DNA of 64,000 nt. Source: a bacterium. GTDB lineage: Bacteria; 4484-113; JAFGCY01. Location: contig JADZFO010000060.1 in the NCBI GenBank assembly GCA_020849855.1, positions 45,362-109,361 of the forward strand. Reading direction: 5' to 3'. Positions 18,648 through 27,978 of the stretch are shown here, piece by piece (the first letter of the stretch is position 1; each line of letters starts with the position of its first letter). The notes below the pieces were generated by a model. That model ran no database searches and was not told the DNA's origin. It worked only from the letters and a program-made list of their open reading frames with translations. A program made the translations under genes and the position numbers.

Positions 18648-19202
18648 ATGAAACTGCTCGCCTTCTGCGGATCACTCCGCAGCGCCTCGCTGAACCGCAA
18701 AGTTCTGAATCTCGCCGTCCAGACTGCCCACAGCCGCGGTGCAGAGGTTACGCAGATCGATCTGCGCGAATACCCCATGCCGCCTTACGACGGCGACATC
18801 GAGGAACAGCAGGGCCTGCCGGACGGGGTCCGCGCCCTCGTTGAACTGATCCACGCCAGCGACGGCCTCCTGATCGCCAGCCCGGAGTACAACAACAGCG
18901 TCTCCGGCGTGACCAAGAATGTTATCGACTGGGTTTCCAGGGCCCGGCCCGTGCCCTTCAAGGACAAATCGGCCCTGCTGATGTCAGCCTCGGACGGCCT
19001 GGTGGGCGGATCACGCGGGCTCTGGGCACTGCGCGTGCCGCTGGAGCTGCTGGGCACCCATGTTTATCCTGGCATGTTCTCCCTCGCTTCGGCCAGCAAG
19101 GCCTTTGACGAGAATGATGCGCTGCTGGAAGCCTCGCAACAGCAGCGCCTGGAAAAGCTGGTGGGCGATTTCACCGCCCGGCTGCAGCGCTTCCTCTCAT
19201 GA
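18648..19202 (+). CDS. NADPH-dependent FMN reductase family protein
   Basis: 184 residues, flavodoxin-like fold. Phosphate-binding start LLAFCGSLRSASLNRKVLNLA, then DLREYPMPPYDGD and SPEYNNSVSGVTKNVIDWVSR, the signature of ChrR/YieF-type quinone or chromate reductases. A GLVGGSRGLWALRVPLELLG region follows. Start choice: GGAG at 18636 is two bases from ATG 18642 but eight from ATG 18648, so 18648 is preferred. It reduces flavin or quinones with NADPH, probably soluble; substrate unknown. Followed by yggT after 57 bases. Confidence 0.88.
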   Translation: MKLLAFCGSLRSASLNRKVLNLAVQTAHSRGAEVTQIDLREYPMPPYDGDIEEQQGLPDGVRALVELIHASDGLLIASPEYNNSVSGVTKNVIDWVSRARPVPFKDKSALLMSASDGLVGGSRGLWALRVPLELLGTHVYPGMFSLASASKAFDENDALLEASQQQRLEKLVGDFTARLQRFLS

Positions 19203-19259
19203 ATACCCCGGCCGCGCTGTCTTAGTGCAGCCAGCCCCAAGTTGTGAGACAATCTCAGC

Positions 19260-19568
19260 ATGCAAAGTGAGGCAAATCCGCTGCTGGTCGTGCTCTACTG
19301 GGCCATCCGCGCCTATGTCTGGCTTATTTTCATCTGGGCGCTGCTGACCTGGATACCCGGCGTCGCCGGCAGCACTTTCCACAACATCATCGGCCTGCCG
19401 GTCCTGCCGGTGATCAACCTCTTCAGCTTCCTGCGGGTCGGGCCCATCGGCCTGGGGGCTGTTGTGGTGGCGCTGCTGCTGAACTTTGTCGCCAACTGGA
19501 TCGCCCGCAAGATCGTGCAGCAAAGCTCCGGCGGCCAGCCGCCGGCCATCGAGGGCGATCAGCCCTAG
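19260..19568 (+). CDS. yggT: YggT family membrane protein
   Basis: 102 residues with two hydrophobic segments, LYWAIRAYVWLIFIWALLTWIPG and FLRVGPIGLGAVVVALLLNFVANW. YggT proteins have one or two copies of a short membrane repeat with an R-x-Y-x-W-L motif; here RAYVWLIFIWALLTW fits. Members are linked to cell-division or envelope integrity, but no biochemical role is settled. No ribosome binding site precedes the ATG; a GACAAT hexamer ends six bases upstream. Confidence 0.8.
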   Translation: MQSEANPLLVVLYWAIRAYVWLIFIWALLTWIPGVAGSTFHNIIGLPVLPVINLFSFLRVGPIGLGAVVVALLLNFVANWIARKIVQQSSGGQPPAIEGDQP

Positions 19569-19578
19569 GCTGGCTGAC

Positions 19579-20658
19579 TCAGGCGCCTGCGCCGGCCATC
19601 CCGCTGGCCAGCCACTGCTCAATCATCTGCTCTTCCTGCGCGGCCTCCAGCAGGTTCGGCGCGCTGGCCGGCGGGTTCGCCAGCTCCCACTCGATGGTCC
19701 GCGCCATGGCCACGTCCGGCGCGGTCTGCTCGCTGTAGCCCAGCTTCGTGCGGATCGCAGTCGTATCCAGCTCCCAGTGCTGGCGCATGTTGCCCTGGCA
19801 GCGATGGCTCTGAGGCCAGTACTCCGCCGGCACGGCCAGCAGCTCGCCGGACCAGCCCAGGCTCTCGGCGATCCGGCTGGCCCACTGCACCTCGGTCTGC
19901 GCCGGCGACTCAGCCAGGTGATAGACCCTGCCGCCGCTGCCGGGCTGCTCCAGTGCCAGCGCTACCGCATGGGCTACGTCCCCCACATATGCCCGGCAGG
20001 AGCGCCACAGCGCCGCAACGGAGTCAATCGCGATCCGGGGCCGACCTTCCTGCATGCGCGAGAGGTACTCCCAGAGCCGGTGCTGGTAATCGCCCGGGCC
20101 ATAGACCATCGGCAGACGCAGTATGCTGGCCTGCATCTCCCGCGCGCCCAGATAGGCCCGCTCCACCAGGATCTTGTCATAGTCGTCCAGCAGCTTCTGC
20201 GGGTCGTCGGCGGCCCGCGGTTCTTCCAGCCGGTAGGGATACAGCTTGCTGCGCAGCGCGGACTCTTCAGTCAGTGGCAGGGGTTCCAGGCCGCTTGCGG
20301 GATCACTGCCTTCAACCAGCCCGCGCAGCACGTCATAAGCCTGGTACACATCAACGCTGCTGATGGCGACCAGCCTGGCCACATGCCCGTCGAAGACATC
20401 AAGCACCGCCAGCGCGTCGGCCTCGGATATCGGGCGCATGTCCAGCACGGCGTCGGCCTGCAGCGCGCGCAGCTCGCCGGCATGCGCGGCCAGGTCCGCG
20501 CGCTCGCCCTGGATCCGGCGCAGGTTAGGCAGGTCCAGGTCAACAGGCGCAGTCGACTTGCCGCGGTTGAAGATGCTCACGCTGTGGCCGCGCTCGCAGA
20601 GGGCTTTGACGCAGTGGGCCCCGATATAGCGGGTACCGCCGAGTACCAGGATGTGCAT
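19579..20658 (-). CDS. NAD-dependent epimerase/dehydratase-like (extended SDR) protein
   Basis: 359 residues. The Rossmann start MHILVLGGTRYIGAHCVKAL has the GGTRYIG nucleotide motif of the 'atypical' extended SDR group (as in chloroplast RNA-binding proteins and isoflavone-reductase-like enzymes). A SSVDVY strand and a candidate catalytic Y-x3-K in DDYDKILVE follow, then LRLPMVYGPGDYQHR. Substrate unknown. Convergent with yggT, ten bases between stops. A CATAAT hexamer ends seven bases before the ATG and no ribosome binding site is seen, so it may be leaderless. Confidence 0.8.
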   Translation of the reverse strand: MHILVLGGTRYIGAHCVKALCERGHSVSIFNRGKSTAPVDLDLPNLRRIQGERADLAAHAGELRALQADAVLDMRPISEADALAVLDVFDGHVARLVAISSVDVYQAYDVLRGLVEGSDPASGLEPLPLTEESALRSKLYPYRLEEPRAADDPQKLLDDYDKILVERAYLGAREMQASILRLPMVYGPGDYQHRLWEYLSRMQEGRPRIAIDSVAALWRSCRAYVGDVAHAVALALEQPGSGGRVYHLAESPAQTEVQWASRIAESLGWSGELLAVPAEYWPQSHRCQGNMRQHWELDTTAIRTKLGYSEQTAPDVAMARTIEWELANPPASAPNLLEAAQEEQMIEQWLASGMAGAGA

Positions 20659-20709
20659 GCTGCTGATTATGAGCCCGGCGGCGCCCGTCTGGTTACAGCC
20701 GGTCCGCTC

Positions 20710-21240
20710 TCAGGGCACAATCGGGATGATCATCAGGCCGACGGGGTTCTCCTCAAAGTAGGTCGTGAACTGTTCTCCCTTCTTCGCGCGCAGGGCTGCC
20801 CAGTCAGCGCCGCTGAAGTCCCACATCGGGATGATGAAGCCGCTGCTGTCTGAGCGGCGGCCATAGGCCAGCGATAGCACCTTCTCTGCGCCATCCAAGC
20901 CCGCGTCAGTCAAAGCCGGGGTGCCTGGCGGCTGCATGCGGCTGTAGCCGGCCTGCTTCATTGCAAGCTCGATCTCCGCAATCAGCGGCTCAATCTCGCT
21001 CTCAAGGCGCCAGCCCTGCCAGTGCTCGGCGCCCTTGGCCGCCATGCTGACCAGAGTTGGCTGGGTATCGGGGTTAGGTCCGCTGAGGGTTTCAAAGCGG
21101 CCATGCAGGCTGATCTTCAGCGCGCCGCTGTTCAGGCTGACCACCTTCTCCGGCAGTGCGCGCCCGGCGCAGGCAGGCAGGATCAGCAGGGCTGCGGCGA
21201 TCAGGCGAACCAGGCCGTAGGCTGGGTTAAGGCGTAACAC
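20710..21240 (-). CDS. Unknown secreted/lipoprotein, last gene of the OmpA-ABC cassette
   Basis: 176 residues from GTG 21240, six bases after the upstream stop, so part of the operon. N-terminal hydrophobic stretch LVRLIAAALLILPACAGRA could be a lipoprotein signal with Cys about residue 24, though Pro at -2 is atypical. The rest has no family I recognise. Features: a helical middle (EIEPLIAEIELAMKQAGY) and a C-terminus of hydrophobic strands (GLMIIPIVP). Position suggests an extracytoplasmic accessory to the ABC importer upstream. Confidence 0.6.
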   Translation of the reverse strand: MLRLNPAYGLVRLIAAALLILPACAGRALPEKVVSLNSGALKISLHGRFETLSGPNPDTQPTLVSMAAKGAEHWQGWRLESEIEPLIAEIELAMKQAGYSRMQPPGTPALTDAGLDGAEKVLSLAYGRRSDSSGFIIPMWDFSGADWAALRAKKGEQFTTYFEENPVGLMIIPIVP

Positions 21241-21246
21241 TTCGGG

Positions 21247-22110
21247 CTATTCCCTTTCGCGCGCGATATGCACCACCGGGTCAAGCCCGGCCTCCAGCTC
21301 CTCGAAGCTCTCCATCTCCGCCGCGATCAGCTCAGTGTCCTGCAGCGTGGTCAACAGGCCGTCGATCTGCGTGCTCATACCCTTGGGGTCGGAGAGCGTG
21401 ATCGCCTGGTCCACCACTAGGCGCATTGTATCGCCGATGGTATCCGTCTGGGCTTCCAGGTACTTCACGTTCGCCCGGGCCTTCTCGATCTTTTCAAGGC
21501 GCTTTTGCAGCACGTCAATGTTCTTCTGCCGGACTTCCTTGACCCGCTCGTCCTCCGTGCTTTCCAGCTCCCTGTTCAGGCGCTCAATATCCTTGCGGAT
21601 CCTGTCCGGGTCAACATGCTGCAGATAGTTGTGGTAGCGCGTCACCGCCACGCCCAGCTTCAGATAGCTGGCCAGCAGGGTCGCCACCTTGCGCATGTTC
21701 TCCTTCAGCAGCGGGTCCTTCAGTTCGCGCTGGGTCATGCTGCGGCCGCCCACATTGCCGGCCTCGTCCATGCGCAGGCGTGCGGTTAGCTGCTCCAGCT
21801 CCAGATAGCGCTTGCGGATGCTGTCCTCAATGAAGGGCCAGAGCTGGTTGCGCAGGGCGAAAACCTGCAGCTCCTTCTGGTCCTCAAGCTGGCTGTCCAC
21901 CACGCGCTGGAAGCGCGGGTTGAGGGTCAGCATGTACAGGTACACCAGCTCCAGCCCGCCGCCGACCATCAGCCAGCCCAGGCCGTGGCCCAGGCCGTTG
22001 CTGGCGCTCTCGATCAGGAAGAGCCCGGCAAAGAGACCCATGCCGATGTAGTTGTAGACATTGTGGAAGGCCTTGCTGAGATAGACCTTGAAGGGGTACT
22101 TCCCGCTCAT
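21247..22110 (-). CDS. Membrane-anchored coiled-coil protein of the OmpA-ABC cassette
   Basis: 287 residues. Two hydrophobic segments at the N-terminus (residues about 18-57: NYIGMGLFAGLFLI and GLGHGLGWLMVGGGLELVYLYML) are followed by about 220 residues of mostly charged helix. Heptad-like stretches include DRIRKDIERLNRELESTEDERVKEVRQKNI, so a long coiled coil in the cytoplasm is likely. No known domain recognised. Its ATG directly follows the stop of the ABC ATPase gene (no gap), so co-translation is likely and interaction with the ATPase or permease is a reasonable inference. Confidence 0.7.
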   Translation of the reverse strand: MSGKYPFKVYLSKAFHNVYNYIGMGLFAGLFLIESASNGLGHGLGWLMVGGGLELVYLYMLTLNPRFQRVVDSQLEDQKELQVFALRNQLWPFIEDSIRKRYLELEQLTARLRMDEAGNVGGRSMTQRELKDPLLKENMRKVATLLASYLKLGVAVTRYHNYLQHVDPDRIRKDIERLNRELESTEDERVKEVRQKNIDVLQKRLEKIEKARANVKYLEAQTDTIGDTMRLVVDQAITLSDPKGMSTQIDGLLTTLQDTELIAAEMESFEELEAGLDPVVHIARERE

Positions 22111-23000
<890 letters not shown>

Positions 23001-23001
<1 letters not shown>

Positions 23002-23807
23002 CAGGCGCCCTCCCGCCAGGCGAAGAGGCGTCTGCCGATCAGCTTGAAGATCTCATTGGTGCCCACGCCGAGCAAGAGTATCACGAACACCAGCGCGTAG
23101 GCCCAGTCGATATGCCCGCGCTTGTATGAGATCGTGATCAGGTAGCCCAGGCCGTACTTTGCGTCGATCACCTCGGCGAGGATCACATAGGTCCAGCCCA
23201 CGCCATAGATGACGCGGCAGCTCTCAAAGATCATCGGCCAGGCGCCGGGCAGCAGGACACGGAAGATCAGCTGGCTGGGCCGGGCGCCCAGGGTCTGGGC
23301 GGTCTCAAGGTAGACATCCTCCACGGCCGCGATGCTCTCGGCAACCATCGGCAGCAGGTAGACCACCGAGCCGACAAAGAGGAACATCACCTTCATCTGC
23401 TCGCCAAAGCCGAAGAGCAGGAAGAAGAGGCCGGTGATGGCGCTGATCGGTAGATAGCGCAGGGGGTTGCTGAAGGGCTCAATCATCGCGCGGATCGGCG
23501 GATAGGTGCCCATCATGGTGCCCAGCGGGATCGCTACCAGGGCGGCCAGTGCGAAAGCCACACTGATGCGCAGGAAGGAAGCGATCGCGCTGCGCACCAG
23601 GCCCTCCTCCGTATGCAGGTAGGCCAGCGCGGCCAGCACCTGCATAGGGGAGGGCAGGATGGTCTTGGGGATCAGCGGCGCCAGCACGCCGCTTTCGCCC
23701 GGCAGCAGGGGCATGGTCAGCAGGAACCACAGCCCAAGCGCGGTCCCGCTGGCCACCAGCCCAATGAAGCGCCGTTTGACCGGCGACAGCTCCTGGCGAA
23801 TCTTCAT
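23001..23807 (-). CDS. ABC transporter permease, SsuC/TauC type
   Basis: 268 residues, about six helices. The cytoplasmic EAA-like coupling motif is visible as ETAQTLGARPSQLIFRVLLPGAWPMIFES, with the G of TLGA in place. Preceded by IRAMIEPFSNPLRYLPISAITGLFFLLFGFGEQMKV, typical of BPD_transp_1 permeases for sulfonates, nitrate or taurine. Presumably acts as a homodimer. Five bases downstream of the binding-protein gene. Confidence 0.92.
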
Positions 23808-23812
23808 TCGCT

Positions 23813-25510
23813 TTACTGCTCCGGCGGCAGCACCTCAAAGTCGGTGCGGCGGTTCTTGCTGCGGCCTTCCTCGCTGTCGTTGCTAGCCACGGGCTTGTCC
23901 GGGCCGTTGCCGACCACCACAAACTTGTCCCGCGGGAAGCCGTACTTCTTGACCATGAAGTCCACCACGGCCTGCGCGCGCTTGCGGCTCAGCTCGACGT
24001 TCATGTCGCGCCCGCCGACGCTGTCGGTATTTCCCGACACCCTGATGCGCGCGGAGCCGAAGGTCTGGGCGTACTCCGCCGCCTGCTCCAGCACCTGCTT
24101 GGCGTTCTCGTCCAGGGTGGAGGAGCCGGTGCTGAAGTAGACCGTCATGCGCTTGGTCACCACCGGCGGCGCCTTGGCCTCTTCCTTGGTCGGCTTGTCG
24201 AACTCAAACTCCTGGGTCTGCGGCTCAACCTTGCCCGCCAGCACCTCGGTCGCATCCGACAGGAAGCTGGTGTTGCGGGTCAGGTCGGCGCGGGTCGGGC
24301 TGTTTAGCAGGCCGATCTTCTTCCAGATCTTGCTGGCCGTGTTGTAAAGGTCGTCATAGCCCACCAGCGCGTCGCCATCCAGCTCAAAGAACTGGCGGTT
24401 CTCCGGAGCTCCGGCCAGCTTCACGTCCGCCAGCATGCCCTGGGCGTCCTCCATGCGGATACCGTCAAAGGCGTTGACCAGCTGGGTCGCGGCGGCATCG
24501 GGATCGGCGCTGCACATCTGCACGCCCTGCATCCAGCCGCGGATGAAGTTCGCCGTGTCCTTGGGATAGCGGCTGAGAAAGTCGCCGCGGGCCACGATGG
24601 TGCCGCCGAGCAGGCTGGTGGCTTCGCGGGTCGAGGCCAGGATGCTGGCACCCTGGCGCTCCGAAGCCGCGATGTAAACATCCGGGCTCCAGGAGACGCA
24701 GGCGTCCACCTTGCCGGCCTTGAAAAGCTGCGCGGCCTCGATGGAGCTGGTGGTGAACTTCATGTCCACGTCGTTGCTGCTCATGCCGGCCTGGCTGAGG
24801 ATGTACAGCAACAGGAAGTGGCTGGGCGTGCCCTCGGCCACCGAGATGCTCTTGCCCTTAAGCTGCGCCACATTGCCGATGCCTTTGGCCACGGCGATGG
24901 CGTCCGCGCCGCGCGACCAGTCGGTCTGCAGGATGGTCACCGGCTTGATGTCCGACAGCTGGTCATACTGCAGCGCGAACATGTCGCTGGTGGTGGCCAT
25001 CATGTCAAGGCCGCCTTTGTCACCGCCAATGCGGAAGGCGTTGTCCATCTCCACCAGGTCGTCGATCTGCACCAGCTCAACCTGCACGCCAAAGTCCCTG
25101 GCGAAGACGCTGGCCGGGTTGGCGCTCTTGCCGCCGTTGGCCATCAGACCGCCGGCGAAGCCGCCGTACAGCACGATGCCCACGCGGATCGGCCGCCCCA
25201 GGCTGCCCTTGTCCGCGGGGGTGGTTACGACTTCCTTGTCGCCGGGCTGCTCGGTATCGGCAGTGGCCGCGATCTCATCACCGTTCTGATTCGTATCGCT
25301 GCCATTGTTGTCGGCCGGTGTGTTCTGCTGGTCGTCGGCGTTGACGTTCAGCTCGCTGAACTCGGTCCTGTCCACCGTGCCCTGCTGCTTCTTGGCCGGG
25401 GCGACCGCGTTGATCACCGGGTCCAGCCAGCCCAGCTTGTGGGCGCCGAAGCCCAGCAGGACCAGAATGACGAGCGCCAGGAAGACCTTTGCTCCGGGCT
25501 TTAAACGCAT
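23813..25510 (-). CDS. Membrane-anchored ABC substrate-binding protein fused to a C-terminal OmpA domain
   Basis: 565 residues with a mixed architecture. N-terminal uncleaved-looking helix (VFLALVILVLLGFGAHKLGWL), a 70-residue polar linker (DDQQNTPADNNGSDTNQNGD), then an NMT1/phosphate-type periplasmic binding fold (residues about 105-400). The latter has TILQTDWSRGADAIAVAKGIG, LKGKSISVAEGTPSHFLLLY and FKAGKVDACVSWSPDVY. An OmpA/Pal domain follows (about 450-560): YFSTGSSTLDENAKQVL, then GNTDSVGGRDMNVELSRKRAQAV and SKNRRTDFEV. This includes the NTDSVG and R-x-x-R-T-D peptidoglycan (diaminopimelate) contacts. The receptor would thus be held in the inner membrane at one end and bound to the cell wall at the other. 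Confidence 0.9.
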   Translation of the reverse strand: MRLKPGAKVFLALVILVLLGFGAHKLGWLDPVINAVAPAKKQQGTVDRTEFSELNVNADDQQNTPADNNGSDTNQNGDEIAATADTEQPGDKEVVTTPADKGSLGRPIRVGIVLYGGFAGGLMANGGKSANPASVFARDFGVQVELVQIDDLVEMDNAFRIGGDKGGLDMMATTSDMFALQYDQLSDIKPVTILQTDWSRGADAIAVAKGIGNVAQLKGKSISVAEGTPSHFLLLYILSQAGMSSNDVDMKFTTSSIEAAQLFKAGKVDACVSWSPDVYIAASERQGASILASTREATSLLGGTIVARGDFLSRYPKDTANFIRGWMQGVQMCSADPDAAATQLVNAFDGIRMEDAQGMLADVKLAGAPENRQFFELDGDALVGYDDLYNTASKIWKKIGLLNSPTRADLTRNTSFLSDATEVLAGKVEPQTQEFEFDKPTKEEAKAPPVVTKRMTVYFSTGSSTLDENAKQVLEQAAEYAQTFGSARIRVSGNTDSVGGRDMNVELSRKRAQAVVDFMVKKYGFPRDKFVVVGNGPDKPVASNDSEEGRSKNRRTDFEVLPPEQ

Positions 25511-25516
25511 GTGCTG

Positions 25517-26338
25517 CTACTCCTTCCTGTCCGCGCCGCTCTGGGGCAGCGCGGAGGACACGACGACGGGGTTTTCCCCCGGGGCGACGAAGGGGGCGAC
25601 AAGCTGGTACAGGCGCTCTTCCTCGGCCTGCTTGCTGTCGCTGTAGCTGTGCAGCGCCTGACGGGCGGCCTCCAGCTTGGCTTTGTTGCTTTCAATAATC
25701 GCCCGGCGGGCGGTGATGAAGTCCTGGATCTCCTGCTCAAGTGTGGCGTTCTGGCTCTCCACCTGGCTGTGGATCTCGTCCACCTTGCCGCTGAGGTAGT
25801 TTAGATACACCTCCAGTGCCTGGTCGCGGCGGGCGGCATCCGCCAGCACTTCCTTCATCTCGCCGCCGGCGGCCTTGACCGCCATCTTCACGCTGCGGGC
25901 GCGCACATCCAGGGGCAGGCCGGTGATCTCGGGGTCCTCCAGCATCTGCGCCACCTTCACCAGGTCGAAGCCCCCCGGCACAGCCGGCAGCTCGGCCTTC
26001 TCATAGACCTGGCTGATGGAGAGCACGATGGGCAGGCGGATCTGCGGCAAGGCGGAAGCTGCAGTGGGCAGTCCGGCCGCGGCCTTATCCGTTTTGACGG
26101 TACCGTCGGCGGCCAGGGACTCGCTGGCATGCTCAGCCAGCTTGTCGGCCTCGGCGTCCAGCTTTCGGGTGTCCAAACTTGTGCTGGATTCAAGATCGGC
26201 GCGGATCGCTTCGATCGCAGCCAAAGGATCGGTCTCGGTCTGGTCCGCGCTGTCCTTTGCCGCAGCGCTGCCGCTCCCCTTCTGCTCATCAGGGAATTCC
26301 ACCACCAGACCGGCCAGTTTGCGCAGCAGTCCTGCCAT
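25517..26338 (-). CDS. Soluble coiled-coil protein, first gene of the OmpA-ABC cassette
   Basis: 273 residues from ATG 26338, with a G-rich ribosome binding site six bases upstream; a GTG at 26341 is an alternative. No signal peptide or membrane helix. A charged, Ala-rich N-terminal third leads to a domain containing LPQIRLPIVLSISQVYEKAELP and GFDLVKVAQMLEDPEITGLPLDVRARSVKMAVKAAG, then a helix with heptad character (DEIHSQVESQNATLEQEIQDF). Domain unknown to me. As first gene of a six-gene operon with a second coiled-coil protein, it may scaffold or regulate the transporter; this is inference. Confidence 0.7.
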   Translation of the reverse strand: MAGLLRKLAGLVVEFPDEQKGSGSAAAKDSADQTETDPLAAIEAIRADLESSTSLDTRKLDAEADKLAEHASESLAADGTVKTDKAAAGLPTAASALPQIRLPIVLSISQVYEKAELPAVPGGFDLVKVAQMLEDPEITGLPLDVRARSVKMAVKAAGGEMKEVLADAARRDQALEVYLNYLSGKVDEIHSQVESQNATLEQEIQDFITARRAIIESNKAKLEAARQALHSYSDSKQAEEERLYQLVAPFVAPGENPVVVSSALPQSGADRKE

Positions 26339-26361
26339 CACATACCCCCCCTCAGGCCTGA

Positions 26362-26367
26362 ATTATA
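26362..26367 (-). promoter_or_regulatory. -10 element for the OmpA-ABC operon
   Basis: TATAAT on the minus strand, 23 bases upstream of ATG 26338, leaving a short leader with a GGGGGG ribosome binding site. TTGAGG lies 19 bases upstream as a possible weak -35. Another TATACT hexamer further upstream (near 26411) could serve the same unit. Confidence 0.5.
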
Positions 26368-26506
26368 GCGTTCAAGGCCCTCAGACCCTCAATGAGGGAA
26401 TCCGGGGAGTATACCGGGGCTTGAAAGCGTTTGCAGAAAATTGCCGCGCAATCCCGAACGCGCTTCACGACGGTTTTGGCGCAGACTTACTCTGGCGCTG
26501 CCTTGA

Positions 26507-27787
26507 CTACAGCCCCATAAACAGGCGCACCGGGTCTTCAAGGCTGTCCTTCAGGCGCTTGATAAAGCGCGCGGCGGAAGCGCCGTCGATGACGCGGTGG
26601 TCATAGGAGAGGCCCAGCGGCAGCATCAGGCGCGGCACCAGCTGGCCGCCCACCACGCCGCCTTCCCAGCGCGCGCGGCCGACGCCCAGGATCGCCACCT
26701 CGGGCCAGTTCACAATCGGGGTGAACTCCGCGCCGCCCAGGGCACCCTGGTTGCTGATGGTGAAGCTGCCGCCGGAGAACTCAGACAGCTCGCTCTTACC
26801 GCTGCGGGCGCGCTCGCCCAGCTCACCCAGCTCGCGGGCCAGGGTAAACACGTCCTTCTTGTCCACGTCGCGCAGCACCGGCACAAGCAGGCCGCGCTCG
26901 GTGTCGACCGCGATGCCGAAGTTGTAATAGCGCTTGCGGATCGTCTCGCCGCTGTTGTAGTCAAAACTGGCGTTGAAGTCCGGGAAAGCCTTCAGCGCGC
27001 TCACCAGTGCCGGGATCAGCAGCACGGTCAGGGTCAGCTTGCCGCCCTGGGCTTCCACGGTTTCGCCATACTTCTGGCGCACCTGCTCCAGGTCGGTGAT
27101 GTCGACGCGCTCGAACTGCGTCACCGGGGCCACATGCTGATGGCTCAAGGCCATGTGCTCCGCCGTCTTGCGGCGCACCATGTTCGGGGCCATGCGCTCA
27201 ATAGCGCCCCAGTGCGTGAAGTCGGGCAGGGGCGGGGCAGCGAAGCCTCCGCCACCGCTGCCGCCGGAGCGGCCCTTGACGAAGTTGACCAGGTCTTCCT
27301 GGGTCACGCGGCCGCCGCGGCCGGTTCCGGGCACCAGGCTCAGCTCAATGCCGAACTCGCGGGCAAGGCGGCGCGTGGAGGGAGCAGCGGCGATTGACGC
27401 GCCGTTGGTATGCGCGGGGGGGGCGGAAGTCCCGACGGGCGCCGCAGCCGGAGCGCTGGCCTTCGCCGCAGGCTCGGCCTTGGCCGCCGGGGCCTCGGCT
27501 TTCGCGGCGGGCGCTGTGGCAGTCTCCGCCTTGGCCGGGGCGGCTGCGCCTTCGGCCTTCAGCGTGACAATGGCCGAGCCGATCGGCACGGTGTCGCCGG
27601 GCTTGACCAGCACGGCCTCAACCACGCCGCCGGCGGTGGAGGGAACCTCCACCAGCGCCTTGTCGGTCTCCAGCTCAATCAGGCCCTGGCCTTCGCTGAC
27701 GCTGTCGCCGGGCTTGACCAGCACCTTCAGCACATTGCCGGTCTTGATGCCGTCGCCAACCTCAGGTATTAGAACTTCGACTGCCAT
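26507..27787 (-). CDS. aceF: Pyruvate dehydrogenase E2, dihydrolipoyllysine acetyltransferase
   Basis: 426 residues. A single lipoyl domain (1-78) with lipoyl-Lys in ETDKALVEVPS is followed by an Ala/Pro-rich linker. The E1/E3-binding domain (about 137-172) has RRLAREFGIELSLVPGTGRGGRVTQEDL. The catalytic domain carries the active-site His and Asp in SYDHRVIDGASAARF at the C-terminus and the TISNQGALGGAEFTPI segment. One lipoyl domain, compared with three in E. coli. Last gene of the sucA-to-aceF series. The gap to aceE contains a hairpin array. Cytosolic. Confidence 0.94.
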   Translation of the reverse strand: MAVEVLIPEVGDGIKTGNVLKVLVKPGDSVSEGQGLIELETDKALVEVPSTAGGVVEAVLVKPGDTVPIGSAIVTLKAEGAAAPAKAETATAPAAKAEAPAAKAEPAAKASAPAAAPVGTSAPPAHTNGASIAAAPSTRRLAREFGIELSLVPGTGRGGRVTQEDLVNFVKGRSGGSGGGGFAAPPLPDFTHWGAIERMAPNMVRRKTAEHMALSHQHVAPVTQFERVDITDLEQVRQKYGETVEAQGGKLTLTVLLIPALVSALKAFPDFNASFDYNSGETIRKRYYNFGIAVDTERGLLVPVLRDVDKKDVFTLARELGELGERARSGKSELSEFSGGSFTISNQGALGGAEFTPIVNWPEVAILGVGRARWEGGVVGGQLVPRLMLPLGLSYDHRVIDGASAARFIKRLKDSLEDPVRLFMGL

Positions 27788-27833
27788 TGTTCGTTTCTCC
27801 GCTGCCTGGCGGCATTGTTGCCGCCCTTCTCTC

Positions 27834-27977
27834 GTAGGGGCCGCAGAAATGCGGCCCGCTCTTCACTTGGCCGCAGAAATGCGGCCCGCTTCTCACTGGG
27901 CCGCAGAAAGCGGCCTGCCTCGACCGGGGCTGCAGAAATGCAGCCCGTCCTCCGGCCCGCATCTCTGCGGGCCCTAC
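27834..27977. repeat. Array of five GC-rich hairpins (about 30-bp period) between aceE and aceF
   Basis: Units at 27839, 27869, 27899, 27927 and 27954, each a 7-8 bp perfect stem. The first two are GGCCGCA-GAAA-TGCGGCC; the others vary with compensating changes. The array is bounded by GTAGGGG on the left and CCCTAC on the right in inverse orientation, with aceE stopping two bases after its end. This looks like a REP/BIME-type cluster that could stabilise or attenuate the message. Confidence 0.8.
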
Positions 27978-27978
27978 A

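Noticed and set aside
27834..27977. Possible CRISPR array (repeats about 30 bp apart)
   Set aside because: The units are self-complementary hairpins of 18-20 bp with degenerate sequence and 8-12 bp gaps, not identical direct repeats with 30-40 bp spacers; no cas genes nearby.
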